Origin: UBA5972 sp964600965
Lineage (GTDB): Bacteria > Pseudomonadota > Alphaproteobacteria > Rhodobacterales > Rhodobacteraceae
Assembly (NCBI GenBank): GCA_964600965.1
Contig: CAZRLO010000063.1
Coordinates: 1 to 16,232, forward strand
Direction of reading: 5' to 3'
Length of the DNA: 16,232 nucleotides
In this document: in pieces, positions 1 through 6,491 of the stretch
Position numbering within the stretch: the first letter of the stretch is position 1
Layout: the number at the start of each line of letters is the position of its first letter
Translations under genes and position numbers: made by a program
Notes under the pieces: generated by a model
Seen by the model: only the letters and a program-made list of their open reading frames with translations
Told to the model about the DNA's origin: nothing
The model's database searches: none

Positions 1-660
1 CTTTGACCAGACAATTCGCTCGGCACCATAGGCGGCCAGCAGCCGGGTACCGATCTCTTTTTTGTTCATTCCGGGATTGCGGTTCGGGTTTACCCAGGAA
101 CTTTCGTGGGCGATCAACGAACCGTGGCCGTCGTGTTCAACGCCGCCCCCTTCGCCAAGAAGGCCGCTGTCAAAAAGCGGCAGGTCCAACCGCTCGGCCA
201 GGCTCTTTGCAATCTCGCCGTCCCTTCGGTGGACCTGTTTTCGGCCCCACCCGTTGAACCGGATCAGGCTGACCGCCAGTTTTCCGTCGGGGCCAATAGC
301 AAAAATCGGGCCGCTGTCACGGCACCACAGATCTTCGGTCGGGACGTCCCAAAGCTCTACATTCGCGGCGAGCTTTTTTCGCGCGCCCGCATGGTCCGCC
401 TTGGCGGCCAGCATCGCGACCGGCTCGAACGCAACGATGGTATTGGCGATTTCAGCGACCGTATTTTGGGTCTGGTCAAGAAAGGAGCGGCTTGAATATA
501 CCCGTCGGCTGACAGGCCATTGCATGAAAGTGCGGGCGTGGCGGCGGTCTTCCGCAGGGACGTACCATTTTTCCGGCAATGCGGCGTGCGCCTCGCGCGA
601 TCCGGTCAAGGCATGGGTTGCCGCCAGTCCGGTCGCAATGAATTCTCGGCGTCGCATCAT
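1..660 (-). CDS. Agmatine deiminase / peptidylarginine deiminase family protein, Tat-exported, 3' end outside the window
   Basis: The frame is open from an ATG at 660 to the window edge (220 codons), so the C-terminal part is missing. An in-frame stop at 670-672 fixes the N-terminus to the tandem ATG ATG at 655-660. The body matches the PAD_porph/agmatine deiminase family: a WCRDSGP motif, then an FNGWG stretch, then an EGGG-x-EHDGHGS motif that carries substrate-binding and catalytic acid/His residues. The family's catalytic Cys lies near the C-terminus and is not visible. Family members hydrolyse agmatine to N-carbamoylputrescine and ammonia in polyamine synthesis, or deiminate peptidyl-arginine. 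The N-terminus RRREFIATGL followed by a mildly hydrophobic stretch and AHA looks like a twin-arginine signal peptide, so the mature protein is probably periplasmic, unlike the classical cytosolic AguA. No strong ribosome-binding site is seen. Family call is firm; substrate is not. Confidence 0.88.
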   Translation of the reverse strand, partial: MMRRREFIATGLAATHALTGSREAHAALPEKWYVPAEDRRHARTFMQWPVSRRVYSSRSFLDQTQNTVAEIANTIVAFEPVAMLAAKADHAGARKKLAANVELWDVPTEDLWCRDSGPIFAIGPDGKLAVSLIRFNGWGRKQVHRRDGEIAKSLAERLDLPLFDSGLLGEGGGVEHDGHGSLIAHESSWVNPNRNPGMNKKEIGTRLLAAYGAERIVWSK

Positions 661-723
661 CCGGAACGTTTAACACGAGTGGCAGTTGCAACACAAATCG
701 GCCCGGTCCGGTACGCAACGGAC

Positions 724-751
724 ACAAAAAAGGCGGCCATTCCGGGCCGCC
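724..751 (-). terminator. Rho-independent terminator of rpmG
   Basis: On the minus strand a 7-bp GC stem (GGCGGCC at 745-751 with GGCCGCC at 732-738, six-base loop) is followed directly by a run of U (A-tract 726-731 on the plus strand). It lies 28 bases after the rpmG stop codon and separates rpmG from the downstream deiminase gene. Confidence 0.88.
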
Positions 752-778
752 CTTACAGCATACAGATCAGGTCATGCG

Positions 779-946
779 TTACTTGATCTTGCCTTCTTTG
801 TATTCGACATGTTTGCGCGCGACCGGGTCGTATTTTTTGACCACCATCTTTTCGGTCATGGTCCGGGCGTTTTTCTTGGTCACATAGAAGTGGCCGGTAT
901 CCGCGGTTGAATTCAGGCGGATCTTGATCGTGGTTGGCTTGGCCAT
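779..946 (-). CDS. rpmG: 50S ribosomal protein L33
   Basis: This 55-residue protein begins MAKPTTIKIRLNST and ends VEYKEGKIK, a full-length match to the bacterial L33 family. It belongs to the large ribosomal subunit, near the E site. It is very basic and lacks the zinc-binding CxxC pairs found in the C+ paralogues, so it is the Cys-free (C-) form. The start is supported by a strong ribosome-binding site (GAGGAG, seven bases before the ATG). It is probably monocistronic: a promoter-like sequence lies about 70-90 bases upstream and an intrinsic terminator follows at 724-751. Confidence 0.96.
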   Translation of the reverse strand: MAKPTTIKIRLNSTADTGHFYVTKKNARTMTEKMVVKKYDPVARKHVEYKEGKIK

Positions 947-1011
947 GTTATTTCTCCTCGTCGCGGATGCCCGCCGGGCGACGATTTGCCACCGCTAAAA
1001 CTGAAGTCCGC

Positions 1012-1039
1012 CATGTAACCGTTCTGCACGTCGAGTCAA
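1012..1039 (-). promoter_or_regulatory. Putative sigma-70 promoter of rpmG
   Basis: On the minus strand TTGACT (1034-1039) is followed after 16 bases by TACATG (1012-1017). This would start transcription near 1005 and give a leader of about 60 nucleotides. A near-perfect -35 with a weak -10 is usual for alphaproteobacterial housekeeping promoters. It is inferred from sequence only. Confidence 0.45.
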
Positions 1040-1094
1040 CCTCAAACGCGTGGATATCCTGTATCGTGGCAGTGAGGGAAACCCCGACCCGGTG

Positions 1095-1415
1095 CTATTT
1101 CGGCTCCACCGTGCATACGACGTCATAAGGGCTTGAATTCTCGCGGATATAGATATTTTCACCCTGGTTGATGACGTTGTGGCCCGCATCGAGGCTTGAT
1201 TGCGAGGAATAGAATTGCGCGCCGCAGAAATTGCCCCATTCGCCGCAATCGATCCCGTGCCCGCAGCCGGGATTCACGTAAAGCGCGTGCTTGTTGTTGC
1301 TGACCCCGACAAAATAATAGGGATGATGATCGGCCAGCAGTGGCCCGCCTGACCCGATGCCAACGAGCGCCGCGATCAGGCCGACGGCTACCGGTTTGTT
1401 AATAAGTAATGCCAT
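1095..1415 (-). CDS. Small secreted protein of unknown function with four cysteines
   Basis: I do not recognise this 106-residue protein. A hydrophobic N-terminal stretch (about residues 6-27, ending GGPLLA before DHHPYY) looks like a Sec signal peptide, giving a mature periplasmic or secreted protein of about 78 residues. The mature part has four cysteines (three within GCGHGIDCGEWGNFC and one near the C-terminus in VVCTVEP), enough for two disulphides. It lies between rnpB and rpmG on the same strand and has its own candidate promoter (1480-1508). The ribosome-binding site is weak (TAGG). Its general build (signal peptide, short Cys-containing domain) resembles the small exported proteins at 12655-14459, but I see no sequence similarity strong enough to call them paralogues. 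Confidence 0.72.
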   Translation of the reverse strand: MALLINKPVAVGLIAALVGIGSGGPLLADHHPYYFVGVSNNKHALYVNPGCGHGIDCGEWGNFCGAQFYSSQSSLDAGHNVINQGENIYIRENSSPYDVVCTVEPK

Positions 1416-1479
1416 GATCGGAACCTAGGTATGTTTTCGCCATTTGTATGCCCAGCGCGTTGCCGGGCAGGATGGAAGG

Positions 1480-1508
1480 AGTCTGCGTGAACTCGCACCT
1501 ACTGTCAA
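1480..1508 (-). promoter_or_regulatory. Putative sigma-70 promoter of the 106-residue secreted protein
   Basis: A perfect -35 box TTGACA (1503-1508, minus strand) is followed after 17 bases by CAGACT (1480-1485), a poor -10. Predicted start is near 1473, with a leader of about 58 nucleotides before the ATG at 1415. It also lies just past the rnpB 3' end, so the downstream gene need not depend on rnpB read-through. Confidence 0.42.
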
Positions 1509-1557
1509 GATTACCCGCCGACGCAGGAACCTGCTTTGTTCGGAAACATTCATGATT

Positions 1558-1940
1558 GCGCGGATGGCCTGTAAGCCGGATTCTGTTCGCCCAGGACCGT
1601 GGTCCGGGGTCTGATGACCATTCCTCTGGCCCCGGTGTTACCACCGGGATCTAGCTGCCGACCCGGGCCTCCGGGCAGAAGAAGCCGTGGCGCGAACGCC
1701 GCGAGGCCCCTATTTGGCATTGCTCCGGGCGGGGCTTGCCATGCGGGCCCTGTTGCCAGTTCCCCGGTGGGCTCTTACCCCACCTTTTCACCGTTACCCT
1801 GCACGCAGGGCAGTCTGTTCTCTGTGGCGCTTTCCCTCGGGTTGCCCCGGCCGGGGGTTACCCGGCGCCCTTTCTTCATGGAGTCCGGACTTTCCTCGCC
1901 CCGAACCGGGTCCGGAACGCGGCCATCCGGCCATCCGCGC
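1558..1940 (-). ncRNA. rnpB: RNase P RNA (M1 RNA), bacterial class A
   Basis: This is the catalytic RNA that matures tRNA 5' ends. The ends pair in a 12-bp P1 helix: the 5' bases 1929-1940 are complementary to the 3' bases 1558-1569. Conserved region I (GAGGAAAGTCCGGACTC) lies at 1881-1897, and the closing conserved segment ACAGAATCCGGCTTACAGG lies at 1568-1586. The internal GGGTAAGAGCCCACCGG and GCCAGAGGAATGGTC type segments are also present. The length of about 383 nucleotides fits alphaproteobacterial RNase P RNA. No U-tract terminator is visible after the 3' end. Several open frames run across this region on both strands but are artefacts of a structured GC-rich RNA. Confidence 0.95.
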
Positions 1941-1946
1941 GCCGCA

Positions 1947-1975
1947 GAACTAGGGATCGGCAAAGGCCACGTCAA
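1947..1975 (-). promoter_or_regulatory. Putative rnpB promoter overlapping the ampD stop codon
   Basis: On the minus strand TTGACG (1970-1975) is followed after exactly 17 bases by TAGTTC (1947-1952). Six bases later the P1 helix of RNase P RNA begins at 1940, exactly where initiation is expected. The -10 hexamer contains the ampD TAG stop codon (1950-1952), so the promoter is embedded in the last codons of ampD. Confidence 0.6.
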
Positions 1976-2651
1976 CCGGGAAGCTGCGTTCGGCCTGCAC
2001 GGCCAGCGCCATATCGCCAGCGTTCAACGGTCCCGTGGCCTGGGGGTGGAACCTCAGCCGAAAGGCGGCAAGCACCAATTCATCTCCGACGGAGAGGTCA
2101 TAACCAATACCCGCGCAGCATCGCGAAAACGCCGCCTGATCCGGCCGGATGGGCGAGCCGTCATCGGGCCAGACCGCCAGCCCGGCCCGCGCCAGCCGCC
2201 GCCAGTCGAATTTTGGCCCCGGGTCGGATTTTCGCGCCGGCGCCATGTCGGAATGTGCGATCACGCGTTCGGCACGGATTTCGTGCCGTGCCAGTATGTC
2301 GCCCAGCAAGGTCACGAGCGCGGCCATCTGCGGTTCAGGGTAGGGTGGCCAACCCTCCAGCGGTCCGGAATTCGCAATTTCGATCCCGACCGAATGCGAA
2401 TTGACGTCGCTGACGCCACCCCAGCGCCCCGCGCCCGCGTGCCAGGCGCGATTCTCTTCGTCCACCAGCGCGAAAACCTCGCCGGGTTCACCGATCAGAT
2501 AATGTGACGATACTTCGCTTGCAGGATCGCGCAGCCGGCGGAGCGCCGCATCACAGGTCTGCATCGCGGTGTGGTGCAGAACCACCATATCCGGCCCGCG
2601 CCCGTGCCGCCGTGGCCCGAAATTTGGCGAGGGGCGGGCGGTTGGTGCCAC
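1950..2651 (-). CDS. ampD: N-acetylmuramoyl-L-alanine amidase, AmpD/Amidase_2 type
   Basis: This enzyme cleaves the bond between N-acetylmuramic acid and L-alanine in muropeptides, a step in peptidoglycan recycling. With the GTG start at 2651 the protein has 233 residues. The zinc ligands of the family are visible: His26 in VLHHT, His133 and Asp143 in HSDMAPARKSDPG, which closely matches the Escherichia coli AmpD motif. No signal peptide is seen, so it is probably cytoplasmic. The GTG start sits 7 bases after the stop of the upstream lipoprotein gene and places PSPNFGPRR at the N-terminus as in homologues; an ATG at 2738 would overlap the upstream gene by 80 bases and is less likely. Domain call firm, start moderately sure. 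Whether it is AmpD proper or a paralogous amidase cannot be settled here. Confidence 0.9.
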   Translation of the reverse strand: MAPTARPSPNFGPRRHGRGPDMVVLHHTAMQTCDAALRRLRDPASEVSSHYLIGEPGEVFALVDEENRAWHAGAGRWGGVSDVNSHSVGIEIANSGPLEGWPPYPEPQMAALVTLLGDILARHEIRAERVIAHSDMAPARKSDPGPKFDWRRLARAGLAVWPDDGSPIRPDQAAFSRCCAGIGYDLSVGDELVLAAFRLRFHPQATGPLNAGDMALAVQAERSFPVDVAFADP

Positions 2652-2658
2652 AATGAGG

Positions 2659-3234
2659 TTATTCCAGCAATTTGCGATAGGCGTAGGGCGTCCAGTCGCA
2701 GGCAAATCCGTCGCCGTCCGGGTCAAGGCCGCGCACATCGCGCTTGGGTCCGCCGGAATTCAGAAACGCGGCCTGTGCCTCGTCCGGAACCCGATACTTC
2801 TTGCAGTTGCGTTTTTGTAGCGCTCCGCCCAGAAGGCCGGGACGCTTGTAGCGCTTCTCGCCCACATCATTGGTGGTGTTCAGCGCGTAATCCACAACAT
2901 TCGCCTCTTGGGCTTCCCGGGTTGGAAGCGCGGTTTCTTCGACGATGGCGAATTGCTGTCGCTGGGCCTCAAGCCGCGCCTTGTCGTCTTCGATGGACGA
3001 ACGTTCGCTCACGGCACCGAAATCCTGCGTATCCGAAATATCGGGATTGTCGTTCAACACGGCGCCGTCGGTCGTGGCCGCGTCCCGGGGGGCTGTTTCA
3101 CTGACTTCGGTCGTGTCCTCGATCAACGTTTCGTCACCGATACTCAGCCGTTCCACCACGGCACCATCGTCCGGCGTAACCGAGGTACACGCTGCCAGCG
3201 CCGCAAAAACCACCATCGTCAGAACAAAACGCAT
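2659..3234 (-). CDS. Excalibur-domain lipoprotein
   Basis: This 191-residue protein starts at the ATG at 3234, preceded by AAAGG. An earlier ATG in the same frame (3324) would overlap gatA and bury the signal peptide. Residues 1-16 (MRFVLTMVVFAALAAC) form a lipoprotein signal with lipobox LAAC and lipidated Cys16. The stretch to about residue 85 is acidic and low in complexity, probably an extended linker. The C-terminus (about residues 150-185) has CKKY, then DPDGDGFACDW, the Excalibur signature in which the Asp residues resemble a calcium-binding EF-hand loop. The protein is therefore probably anchored to a membrane and faces the periplasm. It lies 37 bases after gatA and 7 bases before the ampD start, so co-transcription with ampD is likely. 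Its exact role is unknown. Confidence 0.85.
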   Translation of the reverse strand: MRFVLTMVVFAALAACTSVTPDDGAVVERLSIGDETLIEDTTEVSETAPRDAATTDGAVLNDNPDISDTQDFGAVSERSSIEDDKARLEAQRQQFAIVEETALPTREAQEANVVDYALNTTNDVGEKRYKRPGLLGGALQKRNCKKYRVPDEAQAAFLNSGGPKRDVRGLDPDGDGFACDWTPYAYRKLLE

Positions 3235-3271
3235 CGTCAAACCTTTGTCAGAACCATTCGAATTCAGTCTC

Positions 3272-4759
3272 TTACCACCATTTGTTCGGTTTTGAAACAA
3301 ATCCCGCCGCACGTTCCAGCGCATAAGCGGAATTCAGCAGATCGGCCTCGGCCCAGGGGCGGCCGATCAGTTGCAGCCCCAGTGGCAGGCCGTCGGCGTC
3401 CAGCCCTGCGGGCACCGATATTCCCGGCAGTCCCGCAAGGTTCACGGTGACGGTGAAGACGTCGTTAAGGTACATTTTCACCGGGTCGACATTGGCCATT
3501 TCGCCCAGTCCGAAAGCCGCCGACGGGGTGGCGGGTGTCAGGATCGCCTCGACTCCACTGGCGAAAACCTGGTCGAAATCCTGCTTGATCAGGGTGCGCA
3601 CGCGCTGGGCGCGGCGGTAATATGCGTCGTAAAACCCGGCGGACAATACGTAGGTGCCGATCATGATCCGGCGCTGCACCTCGGGGCCGAAGCCTTCGGC
3701 GCGGGTCCGTTCGTACATTTCCGTGATCCCGTCGCCCGGCAACAGCGCCGCACGCCGACCGTAGCGAACACCGTCATACCGTGCGAGGTTCGACGATGCT
3801 TCGGCCGGGGCGATGACATAATAGGCGGGCAGCGCGTACCGGGTATGAGGCAGGCTGACATCCACGATTTCCGCCCCCGCGTCGCGCAGCATTTCGGCCC
3901 CGTCGGCCCACAGTTTTTCAATCGCTTCCGGCATGCCGTCCAACCGGTATTCCTTTGGAATTCCTATCTTTTTCCCACGAATGTCCCCGGATAATGCCGC
4001 CTCGAAATCGGGCACAGGAATGTCGGCGGACGTGCTGTCCTTTGGGTCGTGTCCACACATCGCGCCCAGCATGATCGCAGCGTCCCGCACCGATTTCGTC
4101 ATCGGCCCGGCCTGATCCAGCGACGAGGCAAAAGCGATAATGCCCCAGCGCGAGCAGCGGCCATAGGTGGGTTTGACGCCAACGATACCGGTAAATGCCG
4201 CCGGCTGCCGGATCGAGCCGCCGGTATCGGTGCCGGTCGCCGCCAGACACAGATCGGCGGCAACAGCGGCGGCGGAACCCCCGGACGAGCCACCGGGCGT
4301 CAACGCCGCGTCGGAACCGGCGCGACGCCACGGGCTGATGACGTTACCATAGGCCGAAGTCTCGTTGGACGAACCCATCGCGAACTCGTCCATGTTGAGC
4401 TTGCCCAGCATCACCGCGCCCTGCTCGCGAAACCCCCGGGTGATCGAGCTATCGTATTCGGGTTTGAATCCGCTCAGAATATTCGATGCCGCCTGCGAAG
4501 CCACGCCTTGGGTGCAGAACAGATCCTTGATGCCAAGCGGTATTCCGCACAGATCCGGCGCATCGCCTGCGGCAATGCGCGTATCCGCCGCTTTGGCGCT
4601 TTCGCGCGCGCTTTCAAAGCACTTCGTCGAGACAGCATTCAAGACAGCGGCCGAATCACTTGCGGCGATGCACGCCTCGGTGATTTCGCTGGAACGCAGT
4701 TCACCGGAACGCATGGCATCCCGCGCGCCGGCGATCGTGAGTTCGTTCAAACCGGACAT
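3272..4759 (-). CDS. gatA: Aspartyl/glutamyl-tRNA(Asn/Gln) amidotransferase subunit A
   Basis: GatA is the amidase subunit of the GatCAB complex, which releases ammonia from glutamine to convert misacylated Glu-tRNA(Gln) or Asp-tRNA(Asn) to the correct aminoacyl-tRNA. The 495-residue length is normal. The amidase signature is complete: catalytic Lys78 in GIKDLF, the cis-Ser158 in PGGSSGGSAAA and the nucleophile Ser182 in TDTGGSIRQPA. It starts 5 bases after the gatC stop, which indicates translational coupling in a gatC-gatA operon. The third subunit gene, gatB, is not in this window. Nothing looks damaged. Confidence 0.97.
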   Translation of the reverse strand: MSGLNELTIAGARDAMRSGELRSSEITEACIAASDSAAVLNAVSTKCFESARESAKAADTRIAAGDAPDLCGIPLGIKDLFCTQGVASQAASNILSGFKPEYDSSITRGFREQGAVMLGKLNMDEFAMGSSNETSAYGNVISPWRRAGSDAALTPGGSSGGSAAAVAADLCLAATGTDTGGSIRQPAAFTGIVGVKPTYGRCSRWGIIAFASSLDQAGPMTKSVRDAAIMLGAMCGHDPKDSTSADIPVPDFEAALSGDIRGKKIGIPKEYRLDGMPEAIEKLWADGAEMLRDAGAEIVDVSLPHTRYALPAYYVIAPAEASSNLARYDGVRYGRRAALLPGDGITEMYERTRAEGFGPEVQRRIMIGTYVLSAGFYDAYYRRAQRVRTLIKQDFDQVFASGVEAILTPATPSAAFGLGEMANVDPVKMYLNDVFTVTVNLAGLPGISVPAGLDADGLPLGLQLIGRPWAEADLLNSAYALERAAGFVSKPNKWW

Positions 4760-4764
4760 GTCGA

Positions 4765-5052
4765 TTACTCCACCACTTTCGGCACGGCAAAAAATCCCTC
4801 GCGCGCATCGGGCGCGTTGGCCAGAATCCGGTCGGCATATCCGCCGTCGCTGACCACGTCCTCGCGGCGTTTCAAGGCCATCGGTGTTACCGAGGTCATC
4901 GGTTCGACGCCCTGAACGTCCACCTCGTTCAACTGCTCCATGAACCCCAGAATATTGCTCAACTCGCCCGCCAGTTGCTCGAGCTCATCCTCGGCCACCG
5001 CGATCCGCGCCAGTTGCGCGACTTTGCGGGCGGTTTCGCGATCTATCGACAT
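4765..5052 (-). CDS. gatC: Aspartyl/glutamyl-tRNA(Asn/Gln) amidotransferase subunit C
   Basis: GatC is the small subunit that wraps around GatA and GatB and stabilises the complex. The protein of 95 residues, beginning MSIDRETARKVAQLARI, matches the usual family length. The C-terminal NAPDAREGFFAVPKVVE is the conserved GatC tail. The ATG at 5052 is preceded by AGGG at a spacing of nine bases; an in-frame ATG at 5061 sits directly on that AGGG, and an ATG at 5151 would add 33 non-conserved residues, so both are rejected. It is the first gene of the gatC-gatA unit. A possible promoter (TTGCAG, 17 bases, TAAACG on the minus strand) lies just upstream. Confidence 0.96.
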   Translation of the reverse strand: MSIDRETARKVAQLARIAVAEDELEQLAGELSNILGFMEQLNEVDVQGVEPMTSVTPMALKRREDVVSDGGYADRILANAPDAREGFFAVPKVVE

Positions 5053-5123
5053 GGCATTCATCCCTGGTTCGTCCGAACGCCCGTTTACCGCTGCTTTGCG
5101 CGGGCTGCAAGGCAGTGCCCCGG

Positions 5124-5153
5124 TTGACAGGCCGCTTTCATTGTTCTCCAAAT
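5124..5153 (+). promoter_or_regulatory. Putative promoter of the UPF0173 hydrolase gene
   Basis: A perfect -35 box TTGACA (5124-5129) is followed by an AT-rich -10 region (CCAAAT at 5148-5153, 18-base spacer). It lies in the divergent interval between gatC and the hydrolase and would give a leader of about 85 nucleotides. The -10 is a weak match. Confidence 0.4.
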
Positions 5154-5245
5154 ACTCTCGCCGAAGGCTCCGGTCATTTCATGGCGCGGGCCCCTCGCGT
5201 TCCGGGGGTTGTCGGTCTAATTTTCCCGAGGAAAAGGGGGCGATC

Positions 5246-5941
5246 ATGAAAATCACATGGCTGGGCCACTCCGGCTTTCGCATCGAAATCGGCGATCAGA
5301 TGCTGCTGGTCGATCCGTGGCTGAAAGGCAACCCGATGTTCCCCGAACCACGACGTGCCGAAGCGATTGCGGGCGCATCACATATTCTGGTCAGCCACGG
5401 GCACGGTGATCATTCCGGCGAGGCCCTTGAAATATCAAAGGAAACCGGCGCGCCGTTGGTCGGGATATACGATCTGATGAACTGGTGGGAAAATACGCGC
5501 GCTGCGCGGGTCATCGGGATGAACAAGGGCGGCACCGTGGCGCTGGGCGATGTGTCGGTGACGATGGTCAACGCGGTCCATTCCTCTTCGGTTCTGGATG
5601 CGGCGGGTGGGCCTGCCTATGCGGGGGCCGAGGCGGGTTTCATGATCGCGGGCGAAGGCCACACCATCTATTTCAGCGGCGACACCGATGTCATGGCGGA
5701 CATGGAGCTGTTCAATGAACTGCATGCGCCCGATATTGGCATTCTGTGTGCGGGGGGGCATTTCACCATGGACATGAAGCGCGCGGGCTTTGCCGCAAAA
5801 CGGTTTTTCGCCTTCAAAACCGTGATCCCGTGCCATTACCGCACCTTCCCGCTGCTGGCACAATCGGCCAAAGTCCTTTCGGGCGCATTGCCCGGTGTCG
5901 ATGTCCGGGAGCCCGAGGTGCTGGTGCCGATCGAATTCTAA
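5246..5941 (+). CDS. UPF0173 family metal-dependent hydrolase (metallo-beta-lactamase fold)
   Basis: This 231-residue protein begins MKITWLGHSGF, the typical UPF0173 start. The ATG at 5246 follows a purine-rich AAGGGGG ribosome-binding site; the open frame extends far upstream but without conserved sequence. The metal-binding motif HGHGDH lies at residues 51-56, followed by AVHSSS, YFSGDTD and the late CHYRTFP, all conserved in the RNase Z/UlaG-like branch of the metallo-beta-lactamase superfamily. No signal peptide is seen, so it is probably cytosolic. The substrate of this family is not established. Its stop overlaps the stop of the convergent TerB-like gene. Confidence 0.93.
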   Translation: MKITWLGHSGFRIEIGDQMLLVDPWLKGNPMFPEPRRAEAIAGASHILVSHGHGDHSGEALEISKETGAPLVGIYDLMNWWENTRAARVIGMNKGGTVALGDVSVTMVNAVHSSSVLDAAGGPAYAGAEAGFMIAGEGHTIYFSGDTDVMADMELFNELHAPDIGILCAGGHFTMDMKRAGFAAKRFFAFKTVIPCHYRTFPLLAQSAKVLSGALPGVDVREPEVLVPIEF

Positions 5942-6363
5942 ACCACCATATGCCGCGCCCTTGCGCCGCGCTCGATTGCGGCACCGTGCAGGCGATCGAT
6001 GTTCAGTTCCCAGCGGATTTCTTCCAGAAAACGCAGTTCGGTTTCCTGCAAGCGCCCGTCGGCCGCGGCGACGTCGCAGGCCAGTGCATAAGCGGTTTCA
6101 AACAGCCGCTCGGGCAGGCCGTCGCGCAGCAGGCCAAAAAGGGCGTCAAGACCGTCCTCTTCCTCGAACAGGTCGAAGACGGTCTGGGACGTCGTCTTGA
6201 TCCGGTCGGCGTCGTAATTCGCGAATACCGGAAGATGGTTCACGATCCGCTCGATCGTGAGCAGTTCGGACGTCTTGATTCTTTCGTCGGAAATCGAAAC
6301 GGCAACCATGACGGCGACAAGTGCGTCCTGTGCGGTCAGCGAAGCGGGGGCATTATCGGTCAT
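5938..6363 (-). CDS. TerB-like tellurite-resistance-family protein
   Basis: This 141-residue soluble protein is mostly helical. It shows the two-repeat TerB pattern: VAVSISDERIKTSELLTIERI near residues 21-42 and DVAAADGRLQETELRFLEEI near residues 97-116, each with the conserved acidic residues thought to bind a metal ion. TerB family members occur in tellurite-resistance and stress systems, but stand-alone copies like this one have no settled function; no other ter gene is nearby. The ATG at 6363 has no clear ribosome-binding site. It converges with the UPF0173 gene and the stop codons overlap (TAG at 5938-5940 on minus, TAA at 5939-5941 on plus). Confidence 0.82.
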   Translation of the reverse strand: MTDNAPASLTAQDALVAVMVAVSISDERIKTSELLTIERIVNHLPVFANYDADRIKTTSQTVFDLFEEEDGLDALFGLLRDGLPERLFETAYALACDVAAADGRLQETELRFLEEIRWELNIDRLHGAAIERGARARHMVV

Positions 6364-6407
6364 GTGCTAAAGAGGCCTTGGGCAGGGGGTTTATCCATCT
6401 CAGATTA

Positions 6408-6436
6408 TTGACGCTGGCGGGCAGGAGCAATAGGAA
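6408..6436 (+). promoter_or_regulatory. Putative lysK promoter
   Basis: TTGACG (6408-6413) is followed after 17 bases by TAGGAA (6431-6436). The predicted start near 6443 gives a leader of about 50 nucleotides before the lysK ATG. It lies in the divergent interval between the TerB-like gene and lysK. Confidence 0.42.
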
Positions 6437-6491
6437 GCTGGCGCATTGCCCCGAATTCCGCGGGGCCGATCCGAAACGCATGGAATTTCCG

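Noticed and set aside
62..673. Plus-strand open frame of 203 codons at the left end
   Set aside because: The opposite strand encodes a deiminase with intact family motifs; the plus frame has none.
1599..2507. Long plus-strand open frame of 302 codons
   Set aside because: It lies antisense to RNase P RNA and ampD, both firmly identified; its translation is Pro/Arg/Gly-rich with no domain, typical of a GC-rich shadow frame.
4049..4915. Plus-strand open frame of 288 codons across gatA and gatC
   Set aside because: Shadow of two well-conserved genes, with Arg/Gly/Ala-rich composition and no family match.
5053..5151. Longer GatC N-terminus from the ATG at 5151
   Set aside because: The additional 33 residues are not conserved in GatC, and the ATG at 5052 has the proper ribosome-binding site and gives the usual length.
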